In this document: in pieces, positions 26,144 to 32,626 of the stretch
Layout of the letters: each line of letters starts with the position of its first letter
Position numbering within the stretch: the first letter of the stretch is position 1
Assembly: GCA_017547845.1 (NCBI GenBank)
Contig: JAFYNZ010000044.1
Span: 1-32,626 of the forward strand
DNA length: 32,626 bases
Source of the DNA: Muribaculaceae bacterium
GTDB lineage: Bacteria; Bacteroidota; Bacteroidia; Bacteroidales; Muribaculaceae
Reading direction: 5' to 3'
Position numbers and translations under genes: made by a program
The notes under the pieces: model-generated
What the model saw: the letters and a program-made list of their open reading frames with translations, nothing else
The model's database searches: none
What the model was told of the DNA's origin: nothing

Positions 26144-26218
26144 CTGATAATCAAAGGGTTAGCTTTCGCCACTACAGACAAAGGGGGATTTCTCCACCTA
26201 AAGAGAAATGATTATCAG
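26144..26218 (-). ncRNA. Structured 5' leader RNA of the fimbrial operon
   Basis: Read on the minus strand from the predicted transcript start: CTGATAATCA (26218-26209) pairs perfectly with TGATTATCAG (26153-26144), closing a ~75-base domain. Inside, TTTCTC/GAGAAA forms a hairpin with loop TTTAGGTG, and TGGC-GAAA-GCTA forms a short stem with a GNRA tetraloop. A further GTAGC/GCTAC hairpin lies at 26102-26115. I do not recognise a known riboswitch class. Confidence 0.5.
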
Positions 26219-26221
26219 TGA

Positions 26222-26249
26222 CAAAGTTAAATATTTTTTTTGAATCAAA
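26222..26249 (-). promoter_or_regulatory. Promoter of the fimbrial operon
   Basis: Minus strand TAACTTTG (26229-26222) is a perfect -7 box; TTTG (26249-26246) lies 16 bp upstream, about 3 bp closer than usual, so the promoter may be weak or activator-dependent. The predicted leader is about 260 bases. I saw no TAnnTTTG box in any gap between the downstream subunit genes, which supports one long transcript. Confidence 0.6.
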
Positions 26250-26418
26250 CACCATTTTACTGAAAAAAGTTTTAACATTAGTTGCAATTTAACATTGTTA
26301 ATTAACAGCCCTCTCGAGCTGACTACAATATTTATAATATCCGGTTATGCATCGACTGCAACTGCGACCGCACCTTTCTCCTTGACGAATTATCCACCAT
26401 AACGACCAAACTCATATC

Positions 26419-26481
26419 CATCGCCCAGTCTCTCCCGTCGCCCACCTCCTATCCCTTCTACTCATCGCCCAGTCTCTCCCG
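26419..26481. repeat. 19 bp direct repeat in the 26250-26700 spacer
   Basis: CATCGCCCAGTCTCTCCCG occurs at 26419-26437 and 26463-26481, 44 bp apart. The rest of the spacer (26250-26700) is AT-rich on the left, with no gene-sized frame; a GACATA/TATGTC inverted repeat lies near 26596-26612. Confidence 0.85.
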
Positions 26482-26698
26482 ACCAACTAACGACAAAATT
26501 TGACACATATGTCATCATGCACGCAGAGAATGAGCATAAGCCGCTCTATAGGTGACGATGTTTCGAGAAGAGTCTAAACTAATCAGTAAAAAAATGACAT
26601 ATCGATTATGTCTGAGACTCAGGCACAGCTCCGACTAAGGATAACATCGTAAGGAGCGACAATGCCGACAAAAAAAGAGTATACCAACGAGAGAGTAT

Positions 26699-26736
26699 AT
26701 AAAAGAAACAGTGCCAAAATTTACATTTTGGCACTG
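26699..26736 (-). terminator. Terminator of the OmpA-family gene
   Basis: CAGTGCCAAAAT (26709-26720) and ATTTTGGCACTG (26725-26736) form a perfect 12 bp stem with a four-base loop. On the minus strand it is followed by TTTCTTTTAT, about 100 bases after the OmpA-family stop codon. Confidence 0.85.
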
Positions 26737-26832
26737 ATCCACCCACATGATTTTTTCGCTAATTCATCACACAATGTATAACTAAAATAAATAAGTCGAG
26801 CGAAAAAATCTACTAATTAAGACATATGTATG

Positions 26833-27957
26833 TTATTTTTCAGCAATGCAAATTGCAACGCGGTTGAGTTCTTGTTCTGCGAATGGTTGATCGAGGTCAC
26901 CACGAGCTTCAACAGTCACTCTGTCGCTTGAGATACCTGTAGAGATGATAGCGTCAGCAACTGCTTGAGCACGCTTTTGAGAAATCTCCATGTTGTAGTT
27001 AGTGTTACCTGTTTGACGGTCAGCATAACCTGTGATGACAATCTTAGTTGCAGGATGTGCATTGAGGAATGATACCAATTCGTCGATCTTCACTTGTTCT
27101 GATTCACGGATCTTAGCGGAATTGATAGTGAAGAATACATCGCGTTGGATAGTCACCTTTTGTTCTACAACCTGAGGCTTTTCAACCTTTTCTTCAACCT
27201 TAACAGGTTCTTGAACAGGTTGAGCAACGATTTCTTCTACGATTTCTTCTTCAACAGGGATTTGTACCTTCTTGTAGCTCTTACCCAAGTTGAATGTGAA
27301 GCCAACCAAGCCGTTGAATTGCCAGTCAGGGTTGCCTGCCTTCTTAGAGTTGAAGTGGTCAGACATACCGTTAGCGTTCACTTCCACGTTTACAGCCACG
27401 ATGTCGCTGAGACGGATGTTAAGACCGAGACCACCACGGCCTGTAACGAAGTTCTTTGAGTCATTCCAGAGGTACTCGAGACCATTAGTAGCAGCGCCGA
27501 CCTTCACAGCTTCGTCATTGTTGAATGCGTGGTTGAAACCTGCACCGACGAATGCGTAGAAGTCCAATGTTCTCTTAGGATTGAAGCCACAGAAGAGATT
27601 GGTCAATGAAAGCATTGCATCAAGGTTGCCTTGAACGTAGTTGTAGCTATAGTCCATGCGAGGAGCTACCCAGCTACCCTTAGCTTGCCAACCGCTTGCG
27701 CCTAATCTCAAACCGAATGCAGGGATAAACTTATAGCCGACATTCACTGCTGCTGCAGGAGAGATGAGCTTACCAAATGTGTTTTCACCCAATGTGTAAG
27801 CAGCGCCACCTTGCACTTGAACGAAGAAATGAGGACGGAATTCGATTTTTTCTTCAAACTTTGTATTATTCACTTGTGCATTTTCTGCTACTTGAGCACT
27901 TGCACCGAGGCAACATAATGCTGTTGCACCAATTAAAAGACTACGTAATATCTTCAT
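26833..27957 (-). CDS. OmpA-family outer-membrane protein
   Basis: A 374-residue protein. Signal peptide MKILRSLLIGATALCCLGASAQ; an N-terminal beta-barrel (~30-230) with alternating strands such as FFVQVQGGAAYTLG, AVNVGYKFIPAFGLRLGASG and WQFNGLVGFTFNLG; a linker rich in Val, Glu, Pro and Lys (~235-275); and a C-terminal OmpA domain (~280-374) with VFFTINSAKIRESEQVKI, VITGYADRQTGN and SQKRAQAVADAI. The Asp of GYAD and Arg of QKRA match the residues that hold peptidoglycan diaminopimelate. It tethers the outer membrane to the cell wall and is usually abundant in Bacteroidales. It is monocistronic with an excellent promoter and terminator. A/T-ending codons dominate, in contrast to leuS-porZ, consistent with high expression. 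Confidence 0.95.
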   Translation of the reverse strand: MKILRSLLIGATALCCLGASAQVAENAQVNNTKFEEKIEFRPHFFVQVQGGAAYTLGENTFGKLISPAAAVNVGYKFIPAFGLRLGASGWQAKGSWVAPRMDYSYNYVQGNLDAMLSLTNLFCGFNPKRTLDFYAFVGAGFNHAFNNDEAVKVGAATNGLEYLWNDSKNFVTGRGGLGLNIRLSDIVAVNVEVNANGMSDHFNSKKAGNPDWQFNGLVGFTFNLGKSYKKVQIPVEEEIVEEIVAQPVQEPVKVEEKVEKPQVVEQKVTIQRDVFFTINSAKIRESEQVKIDELVSFLNAHPATKIVITGYADRQTGNTNYNMEISQKRAQAVADAIISTGISSDRVTVEARGDLDQPFAEQELNRVAICIAEK

Positions 27958-27993
27958 AATATAGAAATTTAGTTTACAATTCTTTTCAATTCA

Positions 27994-28024
27994 CAAAATT
28001 ACACAATAATTTCAATATAGCAAA
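27994..28024 (-). promoter_or_regulatory. Promoter of the OmpA-family gene
   Basis: Minus strand TTTG (28024-28021), 19 bp spacer, TAATTTTG (28001-27994): a full consensus match. The leader would be about 30 bases. Confidence 0.85.
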
Positions 28025-28330
28025 CTTTTTTAACTAAAATCTACTCAACTCACTCACTTTAAGTTCACTTTTAGCACCTCACTCACATCACTCAATCACT
28101 TCTCCATCTATCGACTCAATTCGAAAATCTGGTCAATTGGTCAAAATAGTTGGCGAAATATAGGGAAACTCTCTAATGGTCAACATCTCTAAGTCAGGCT
28201 GAAATAATCAAGACAAGCCTACATATTGAACCTGTTGCATATATACTGCCGGATTCCGTCATGACTGTATAAAATTTGGCCCCGATCTCTGAATCCGGAT
28301 AAAATCGGATTAACACTCAAAGTACATAAT
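28025..28330. other. Intergenic spacer with a CCGGATTC/GAATCCGG inverted repeat
   Basis: No gene-sized frame. CCGGATTC (28249-28256) and GAATCCGG (28291-28298) are inverted over a 34-base gap, with a further CGGATT copy just after. It might be an operator or the foot of an RNA stem; nothing more can be said. Confidence 0.4.
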
Positions 28331-28335
28331 AAAGA

Positions 28336-28367
28336 GAAGTGAGTCGTACAGATGTCCGACCCACTTC
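28336..28367 (-). terminator. Terminator of the coiled-coil lipoprotein gene
   Basis: GAAGTGAGTCG (28336-28346) with CGACCCACTTC (28357-28367): eleven pairs in minus-strand RNA, where the odd position is a G-U, followed by TCTTTATTAT. It lies about 45 bases beyond the stop codon. Confidence 0.75.
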
Positions 28368-28412
28368 ATCATTATAATTAGCTTAAATTATACTGTGGAT
28401 TAATCCTTAGTA

Positions 28413-31400
28413 TTACTTTGCACGTTTGTACTGTTCGATTTGACCTTCTACTACAGGAATAACAACCATTGTCTTGATTGGTTCTGGAGCCCACTTATGA
28501 GTGATGCTTACAGGAACAACAAGGTAGAATTTTTTCGCAACTGCAACACCACCAAAGTTATTGTAAATCAATTCACCAGTAACTTGATCGTATGTTACAG
28601 CAATCTTAGTATTAGGTACTTCAGAAAGTGCAATAGTAGTTGCTGGGTTGAAAGTAAGCATGCCATTTTCAGCAGGGAGTGTTACTTCCTCAAGGCTTGA
28701 TACGGCACCAGTGTGCTTAAGACCGATACGAGTCTCATCAACATGCCATGTTACATTTGAAATACCATAGTAGTTATAAAGTACGTTAGACTTTTTAACT
28801 GCGTAACCACGGAAGTCCTTAATTTCAAATGCATCATATGTTGAAATCTTAGAACCACCCTGAATACCATCGGTGAAGCTATCACCCATAGAGATTTGAG
28901 AGAAGTTAAGTGGCTTAATAAACTTCAAATCATATGTACGAACAGGAATTTGCTGACCATTAGGATACTGAGCCATAAGAGTAAGCTTAGTAGTCTTTTC
29001 ATGGTGAACCAAAATCTTACCAGCATTATTACCTGGATTTGTTACTTCGTTATTGATAACTTGAATATATACAGGTGTTGAAATTACATTTGTTTCGCCA
29101 AATACTTCGTGACCAGCATCCCAACGAAGAGCAACAGCTGCCTTATTTTCGTTCATATCCTTAAGCACGTATGCATTAGGACTAGTGTATTTAGTAGATT
29201 TTGAACCGATATAACCATTTGGTTGAACCAAATTGTATGATTCATAAGTACCATTATAAACACCATCAGCAGCGAACAACATATCCCATGAAGAGCATTT
29301 TGCGATACGTGCATGATGTCTTACAATTGAAGGCTGAGTTTTGTCTGTTTCTGTGTTAGAAAGCATGAAGGCTTGCTTAATTGGGAAGTAGTAATCACAA
29401 GTCTTACCATTTTCACCTACCACTGAACCATCGCGTGGGTCAATTGTACCATACTGAAGTGGAAGAACTTTAAGTGTTGTAAATTGATCCTGATCATGCA
29501 CTGCATATGGTGCAGGTTGAGCTTCGAACTTAGCACCCTCCCAGAATGATTCATTTTGGTAAGCAGCTGTAGCCAAATATGGACGGAGTGGTTCAATTGT
29601 CAAGCTTGTAGCGATAGTCAATACAGGATATGTATCCTCCTTCATGTAGTTAGGAGTACAGATAACTTCGATGCCAAGTGTTGTTACTTCATCAACATTG
29701 AGTGGCATATATTCAGAAGGAATATTTTGATTGAACGTGAAGCTCATTGCATATTGTCTTTCTGCATCCAATGTAACGTCAGCTACAGCAGGAACGCCTT
29801 CTGTAATATCCTTACCATTGAACTTGTAAACTACCTTAATATCACCGGCAGTATATACACCATGGAATTCCTTAGGATTGAGAAGACGGATGTTATCATT
29901 GTTGAATACATCAGTAAACTGTCTCCAAGTAAGAGTGAATGAATAATCCTCAACAGGGTTGCAAGAGATGGCAGATGTGTAACCTTCGAGAGGAATTGTC
30001 AACTCTTCAGCCTGAGATGGTTGGAAGTATACTTTTACGAACTTAACATCGATAACTTTTTCGCCATACTTCAAAGTAGCACGATATACATTTTCTTTCT
30101 TGCTTGCCTTCTTATCGTGAGCACTGAAAGTACCATCTTCTCTTACGAAACCAGGAGTTACAACATAATTACCGAGTGAATCTTTTTCAACCTTAGACCA
30201 AACTGTCTTGTTGTAATCAGCCAATGCAAATTCAACAGAGAGATTGTAAGCAGCCAACTCATAAGCAGGCATGATGCTGTGAGAATCTTCATAATTCTTA
30301 CATACAGAAACATAATCATTGAGATTCAATGTTTTATCATAAGGCACTTCAGCAATGATTTCAGCCTTAGTAGGAGCGATTGCCAAGTGGTTTGTAGGAA
30401 TAGCGATTTCAGCCAATGATGGATTAAACACACCTTCAGTTACGCGAGCGTATTCTGAGTATACTTCAGCTCCTTCGATAGTAGTCTTGTCATCTAACGT
30501 AGTTGGTATTTGCTTAACGCGAAGAGCAGCGATATTGATTTTACCATCAGCTGTCTTGTTGATAGCTGCATCACCATTCTTAGAAGTGCTAACAATCAAA
30601 ACACCATTTTCGACCTTATAACCATCTACTTTGAGAATGCAATCATTTTCACCACCACGAGTAAGAATACTTGCAGTTTTTTCTACAAATGAAACTTCAT
30701 CGATTGTGTTTCTACCAACACTCTTTGGAGAAAGACGATAGCTTACAGGAACATTTTCAGGAGTGAAGCGAATTGCCTTGCTTGCTTCTGCGATTTTCCA
30801 ATTATCACCTTCACCTGTCATTTCTTTGAAGACTGCAGTAGAGAAGTCGATACATGGAACGCCATCAGCATATGCATCTGGGATCAATGTAATGCTTGTC
30901 AAACGTTGAGAGAATACTGTTGCAAGAGTATTGAGAGCATTAGATAAGTTTTGACCGAGAGTTGTGATTTCACCGCGAAGAGTTGTTTCTAATTTAGCGA
31001 TATCATTCTTGATGATTTCCAAAAGTTCTGCTTTCAATTCAGCAACCTCAGCATCAGTATAACCGAATGCTTGATTCTTAGTTTCATCAATCTTCTTATC
31101 AAGAGCATCGAGTTTAGTGTTAATTTCGTCGATACGAGTGTTGATTTCAGCGATAGCTGTTGCGTTGGCTTGAACGCTTGTTTTCAAATCAGCGATATCA
31201 GCCTTGATAGCCTCATCAGCAGACTGCAAAGCAGCTACAGAAGATTCGAGACCTTGAACAGTTTCGAGAAGGTCAGCATAGTTTGCTTCGATAGTTGCGA
31301 TCTTACCATTGATAAGATTTTGGAATTCTTCGAAAGCAGCTCTTTGAACTTCTACGGCTTGTTCGAGAGTAGCGAGTTCGTCAGCGACAACGTTGATTTT

Positions 31401-31991
31401 GTCTGTAAGTTCGTTTTCAACGCGATCCAATTCACCGTTTACGCCTTCCAAAGCACCGCTAAGTTCATTGAGACCCTTTTCGATACCTTCGATTTTACCA
31501 GCAATTTCAGCAAGTTCTTTTTCAGTAAGAGCACGTTGCTCTTCCATCAAAGCCTTAACTTGTTCCATCACTTCAGCGATAGCTTCAGCCTTAGCAGTAG
31601 CAGCAGCTTCCTTAGCGAGTTCGGCAGCAGCGAGTGCATTAAGAGCATCAGCCTGAGCAGCAGCTACAGCAGCTTCGTTAGACTTAGCCAAAGCCAAAGC
31701 TTCGTCGCCAGTAGCTTGAGCAGCCTTAGCAGCAGCCAAAGCTTCATCAGCAGTTGCTTGAGCAGCCTTAGCAGCAGACATAGCATCAGCAGCAGCCTGA
31801 GCAGCTTGAGCAGCAGCTTCCTTGTTAGCGTTCAACGCTTCTTCAAGTGAATTCACTTGAGATTGGAGTGATCCTGTTTGCTGAGTTAATACAGCGATAT
31901 CATCGTCGTAATCTTTACAACTTGTGAATGTCGCTGGCATGCATGCCATCAGCAAACAAAAAAAGGATACTTTCAAAAACCTTTTTTTCAT
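28413..31991 (-). CDS. Large surface lipoprotein with Ala-rich coiled coil (1192 aa)
   Basis: The lipoprotein signal MKKRFLKVSFFCLLMACMPA leads to TSC (Cys26), followed by KDYDDD, an acidic motif of the kind that exports Bacteroidetes lipoproteins to the cell surface. Residues ~35-375 are an almost unbroken coiled coil: first Ala-rich with 14-residue repeats (KAAQATADEALAAA, KAAQATGDEALALA), then classical heptads with I/L at a and d (IAEINTRIDEINTKLDALDK). From ~385 a long beta-rich region follows (SITLIPDAYADGVPCIDFST onward, several FKEM and PVSYRLSPK-type strands) that I cannot assign to a named family; there is no T9SS tail. Strong promoter, own terminator and A/T-ending codons suggest high expression. 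Plausible role: a rod-like surface spacer displaying a globular tip, or an S-layer-like or adhesive protein. Confidence 0.8.
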   Translation of the reverse strand: MKKRFLKVSFFCLLMACMPATFTSCKDYDDDIAVLTQQTGSLQSQVNSLEEALNANKEAAAQAAQAAADAMSAAKAAQATADEALAAAKAAQATGDEALALAKSNEAAVAAAQADALNALAAAELAKEAAATAKAEAIAEVMEQVKALMEEQRALTEKELAEIAGKIEGIEKGLNELSGALEGVNGELDRVENELTDKINVVADELATLEQAVEVQRAAFEEFQNLINGKIATIEANYADLLETVQGLESSVAALQSADEAIKADIADLKTSVQANATAIAEINTRIDEINTKLDALDKKIDETKNQAFGYTDAEVAELKAELLEIIKNDIAKLETTLRGEITTLGQNLSNALNTLATVFSQRLTSITLIPDAYADGVPCIDFSTAVFKEMTGEGDNWKIAEASKAIRFTPENVPVSYRLSPKSVGRNTIDEVSFVEKTASILTRGGENDCILKVDGYKVENGVLIVSTSKNGDAAINKTADGKINIAALRVKQIPTTLDDKTTIEGAEVYSEYARVTEGVFNPSLAEIAIPTNHLAIAPTKAEIIAEVPYDKTLNLNDYVSVCKNYEDSHSIMPAYELAAYNLSVEFALADYNKTVWSKVEKDSLGNYVVTPGFVREDGTFSAHDKKASKKENVYRATLKYGEKVIDVKFVKVYFQPSQAEELTIPLEGYTSAISCNPVEDYSFTLTWRQFTDVFNNDNIRLLNPKEFHGVYTAGDIKVVYKFNGKDITEGVPAVADVTLDAERQYAMSFTFNQNIPSEYMPLNVDEVTTLGIEVICTPNYMKEDTYPVLTIATSLTIEPLRPYLATAAYQNESFWEGAKFEAQPAPYAVHDQDQFTTLKVLPLQYGTIDPRDGSVVGENGKTCDYYFPIKQAFMLSNTETDKTQPSIVRHHARIAKCSSWDMLFAADGVYNGTYESYNLVQPNGYIGSKSTKYTSPNAYVLKDMNENKAAVALRWDAGHEVFGETNVISTPVYIQVINNEVTNPGNNAGKILVHHEKTTKLTLMAQYPNGQQIPVRTYDLKFIKPLNFSQISMGDSFTDGIQGGSKISTYDAFEIKDFRGYAVKKSNVLYNYYGISNVTWHVDETRIGLKHTGAVSSLEEVTLPAENGMLTFNPATTIALSEVPNTKIAVTYDQVTGELIYNNFGGVAVAKKFYLVVPVSITHKWAPEPIKTMVVIPVVEGQIEQYKRAK
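31692..31817 (-). repeat. 42 bp tandem repeat (3 copies) in the coiled coil
   Basis: Copies begin at 31692, 31734 and 31776 and encode 14-residue units (two heptads) such as KAAQATADEALAAA; the third copy has drifted. Copy changes would alter coiled-coil length by exactly two heptads and keep register. Confidence 0.85.
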
Positions 31992-32106
31992 AAACTAATT
32001 TTTTAAAAAATTAATAATTAAAGTTGTTTATCGTAGTTTTTATTGTTTATTATTGAAAATTAACCAAATCGGCCTATCAGACACAGATATGGTATAAAAA
32101 TCGTGA

Positions 32107-32137
32107 CAAAGATACAACAAATGTTTGATATGACAAA
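32107..32137 (-). promoter_or_regulatory. Promoter of the coiled-coil lipoprotein gene
   Basis: Minus strand TTTG (32137-32134), 19 bp spacer, TATCTTTG (32114-32107): a full consensus match, giving a leader of about 110 AT-rich bases. Confidence 0.85.
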
Positions 32138-32159
32138 ATAGTTGCTCAATTTTTTGTGA

Positions 32160-32506
32160 AAAAATATTAACCAACAGTCCTAACACAGAACACCGAAACA
32201 AAAACACCGGTCACCCAATCCATAGTGGCACCCTCGCGAATATCCCGACAAATATTTCGACACAATAACCACACCATGAAACCATAAGACAACAAAGACC
32301 GACCGACATATCCAACCACTTGCATAAAACAATTATAATACCAACAAATCACTACACCTATATTATATATAAAAGCCGGATTATCCACCGACAAAGAAAC
32401 ACTCGCGACATCAAAGAGGAAACAACACAGAGAAGACAATACACACAGCCGCATAACCCAGACAACCCATCATCAACCAAACATAGGCTCAGTAGCAAAA
32501 AGGTGT
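32160..32506. other. AT-rich spacer before the transposase
   Basis: No supported gene. A 95-codon minus-strand frame (32167-32454) is Cys-rich, resembles nothing I know and has no promoter or terminator. The left end of the insertion sequence at the window edge probably lies around 32490-32510, but its terminal repeat cannot be fixed without the other end. Confidence 0.5.
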
Positions 32507-32526
32507 GGGCATAAATAAAAAAATGT

Positions 32527-32534
32527 TATCTTTG
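32527..32534 (+). promoter_or_regulatory. -7 box immediately before the transposase start
   Basis: TATCTTTG matches TAnnTTTG and ends five bases before the ATG at 32540, so transcription would begin at or next to the start codon (a leaderless mRNA). The -33 region is poor. Confidence 0.45.
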
Positions 32535-32539
32535 TAGGC

Positions 32540-32626
32540 ATGGAAACAAAGATATTAGAACAATTGGCAAGCCTAGTATTGCCCAAAGAAATCCTCGACC
32601 GTTTTGTAATAGTAAAAATAGAGACA
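32540..32626 (+). CDS. N-terminus of a transposase, ISAon1-type suspected (partial)
   Basis: Twenty-nine codons run to the window edge with no stop: METKILEQLASLVLPKEILD and nine more residues (RFVIVKIET). The pattern LxxLxLPKEILDxFxIVxIE is what I recall for the N-terminal region protein of ISAon1-family insertion sequences in Bacteroidales, where the catalytic part is on a second, overlapping frame. The match rests on a short stretch and memory of the family. Confidence 0.55.
   Translation, partial: METKILEQLASLVLPKEILDRFVIVKIET

Noticed and set aside
26144-26249. Invertible (phase-variable) promoter at the fimbrial operon
   Set aside because: The 10 bp inverted repeats lie downstream of the -7 box and do not flank the promoter; they fit an RNA stem better. 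No recombinase is in the window.
32167-32454. 95-codon Cys-rich minus-strand frame
   Set aside because: Unusual composition, no promoter or terminator, no recognisable domain; AT-rich spacer is the better reading.

Overview
The window looks like chromosomal DNA from a member of the Bacteroidales, plausibly a gut Muribaculaceae/Bacteroidaceae relative (family-level placement is inference). The signs are repeated TTTG-19/20-TAnnTTTG promoters, a type IX secretion (T9SS) component with a T9SS C-terminal domain, FimB/Mfa2-fimbrillin genes with surface-lipoprotein signals, leucine-rich repeat (LRR) surface proteins, and tRNAs without an encoded CCA.

Layout. 1-532 is a repeat-rich spacer (14 x 9 bp minisatellite, 2 x 109 bp duplication). 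533-3137 holds, all on the minus strand, a WYL-domain regulator, a 269 bp MITE-like element with a target-site duplication, tRNA-Pro(CGG), an RluA-family pseudouridine synthase and initiator tRNA-Met; both tRNAs have recognisable promoters and terminators. 3163-3319 is a 22/22/23 bp higher-order tandem repeat behind a 1231-residue LRR protein with a T9SS sorting tail (3336-7031, minus). 7032-8137 is a repeat-rich divergent spacer. 8138-14081 (plus) carries leuS, rdgB and a PorZ-like gene.

14445-26249 (minus) is the most interesting part: an apparent seven-gene fimbrial operon with one recognisable promoter. It begins with a structured RNA leader, then a DUF3575-type outer-membrane protein, a FimB/Mfa2-like anchor, and five tandem fimbrillin-type lipoproteins. 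These five share an N-terminal fimbrillin module with Cys18 and a TR|A/S processing site at Arg47/48, but differ at the C-terminus: two have no extension and three carry different parallel beta-helix domains. A short RNA hairpin with an invariant GTGA loop start and covarying stems follows four of the five subunit genes. I read this as a modular fimbrial platform presenting interchangeable beta-helix domains, with RNA punctuation between cistrons.

26833-31991 holds two monocistronic, apparently strongly expressed envelope genes with near-consensus promoters and their own terminators: an OmpA-family porin-like protein and a 1192-residue surface lipoprotein with a long Ala-rich coiled coil. The right edge contains the first 29 codons of what looks like an ISAon1-type transposase.

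All calls come from reading the sequence; no database searches, folding or alignments were run.
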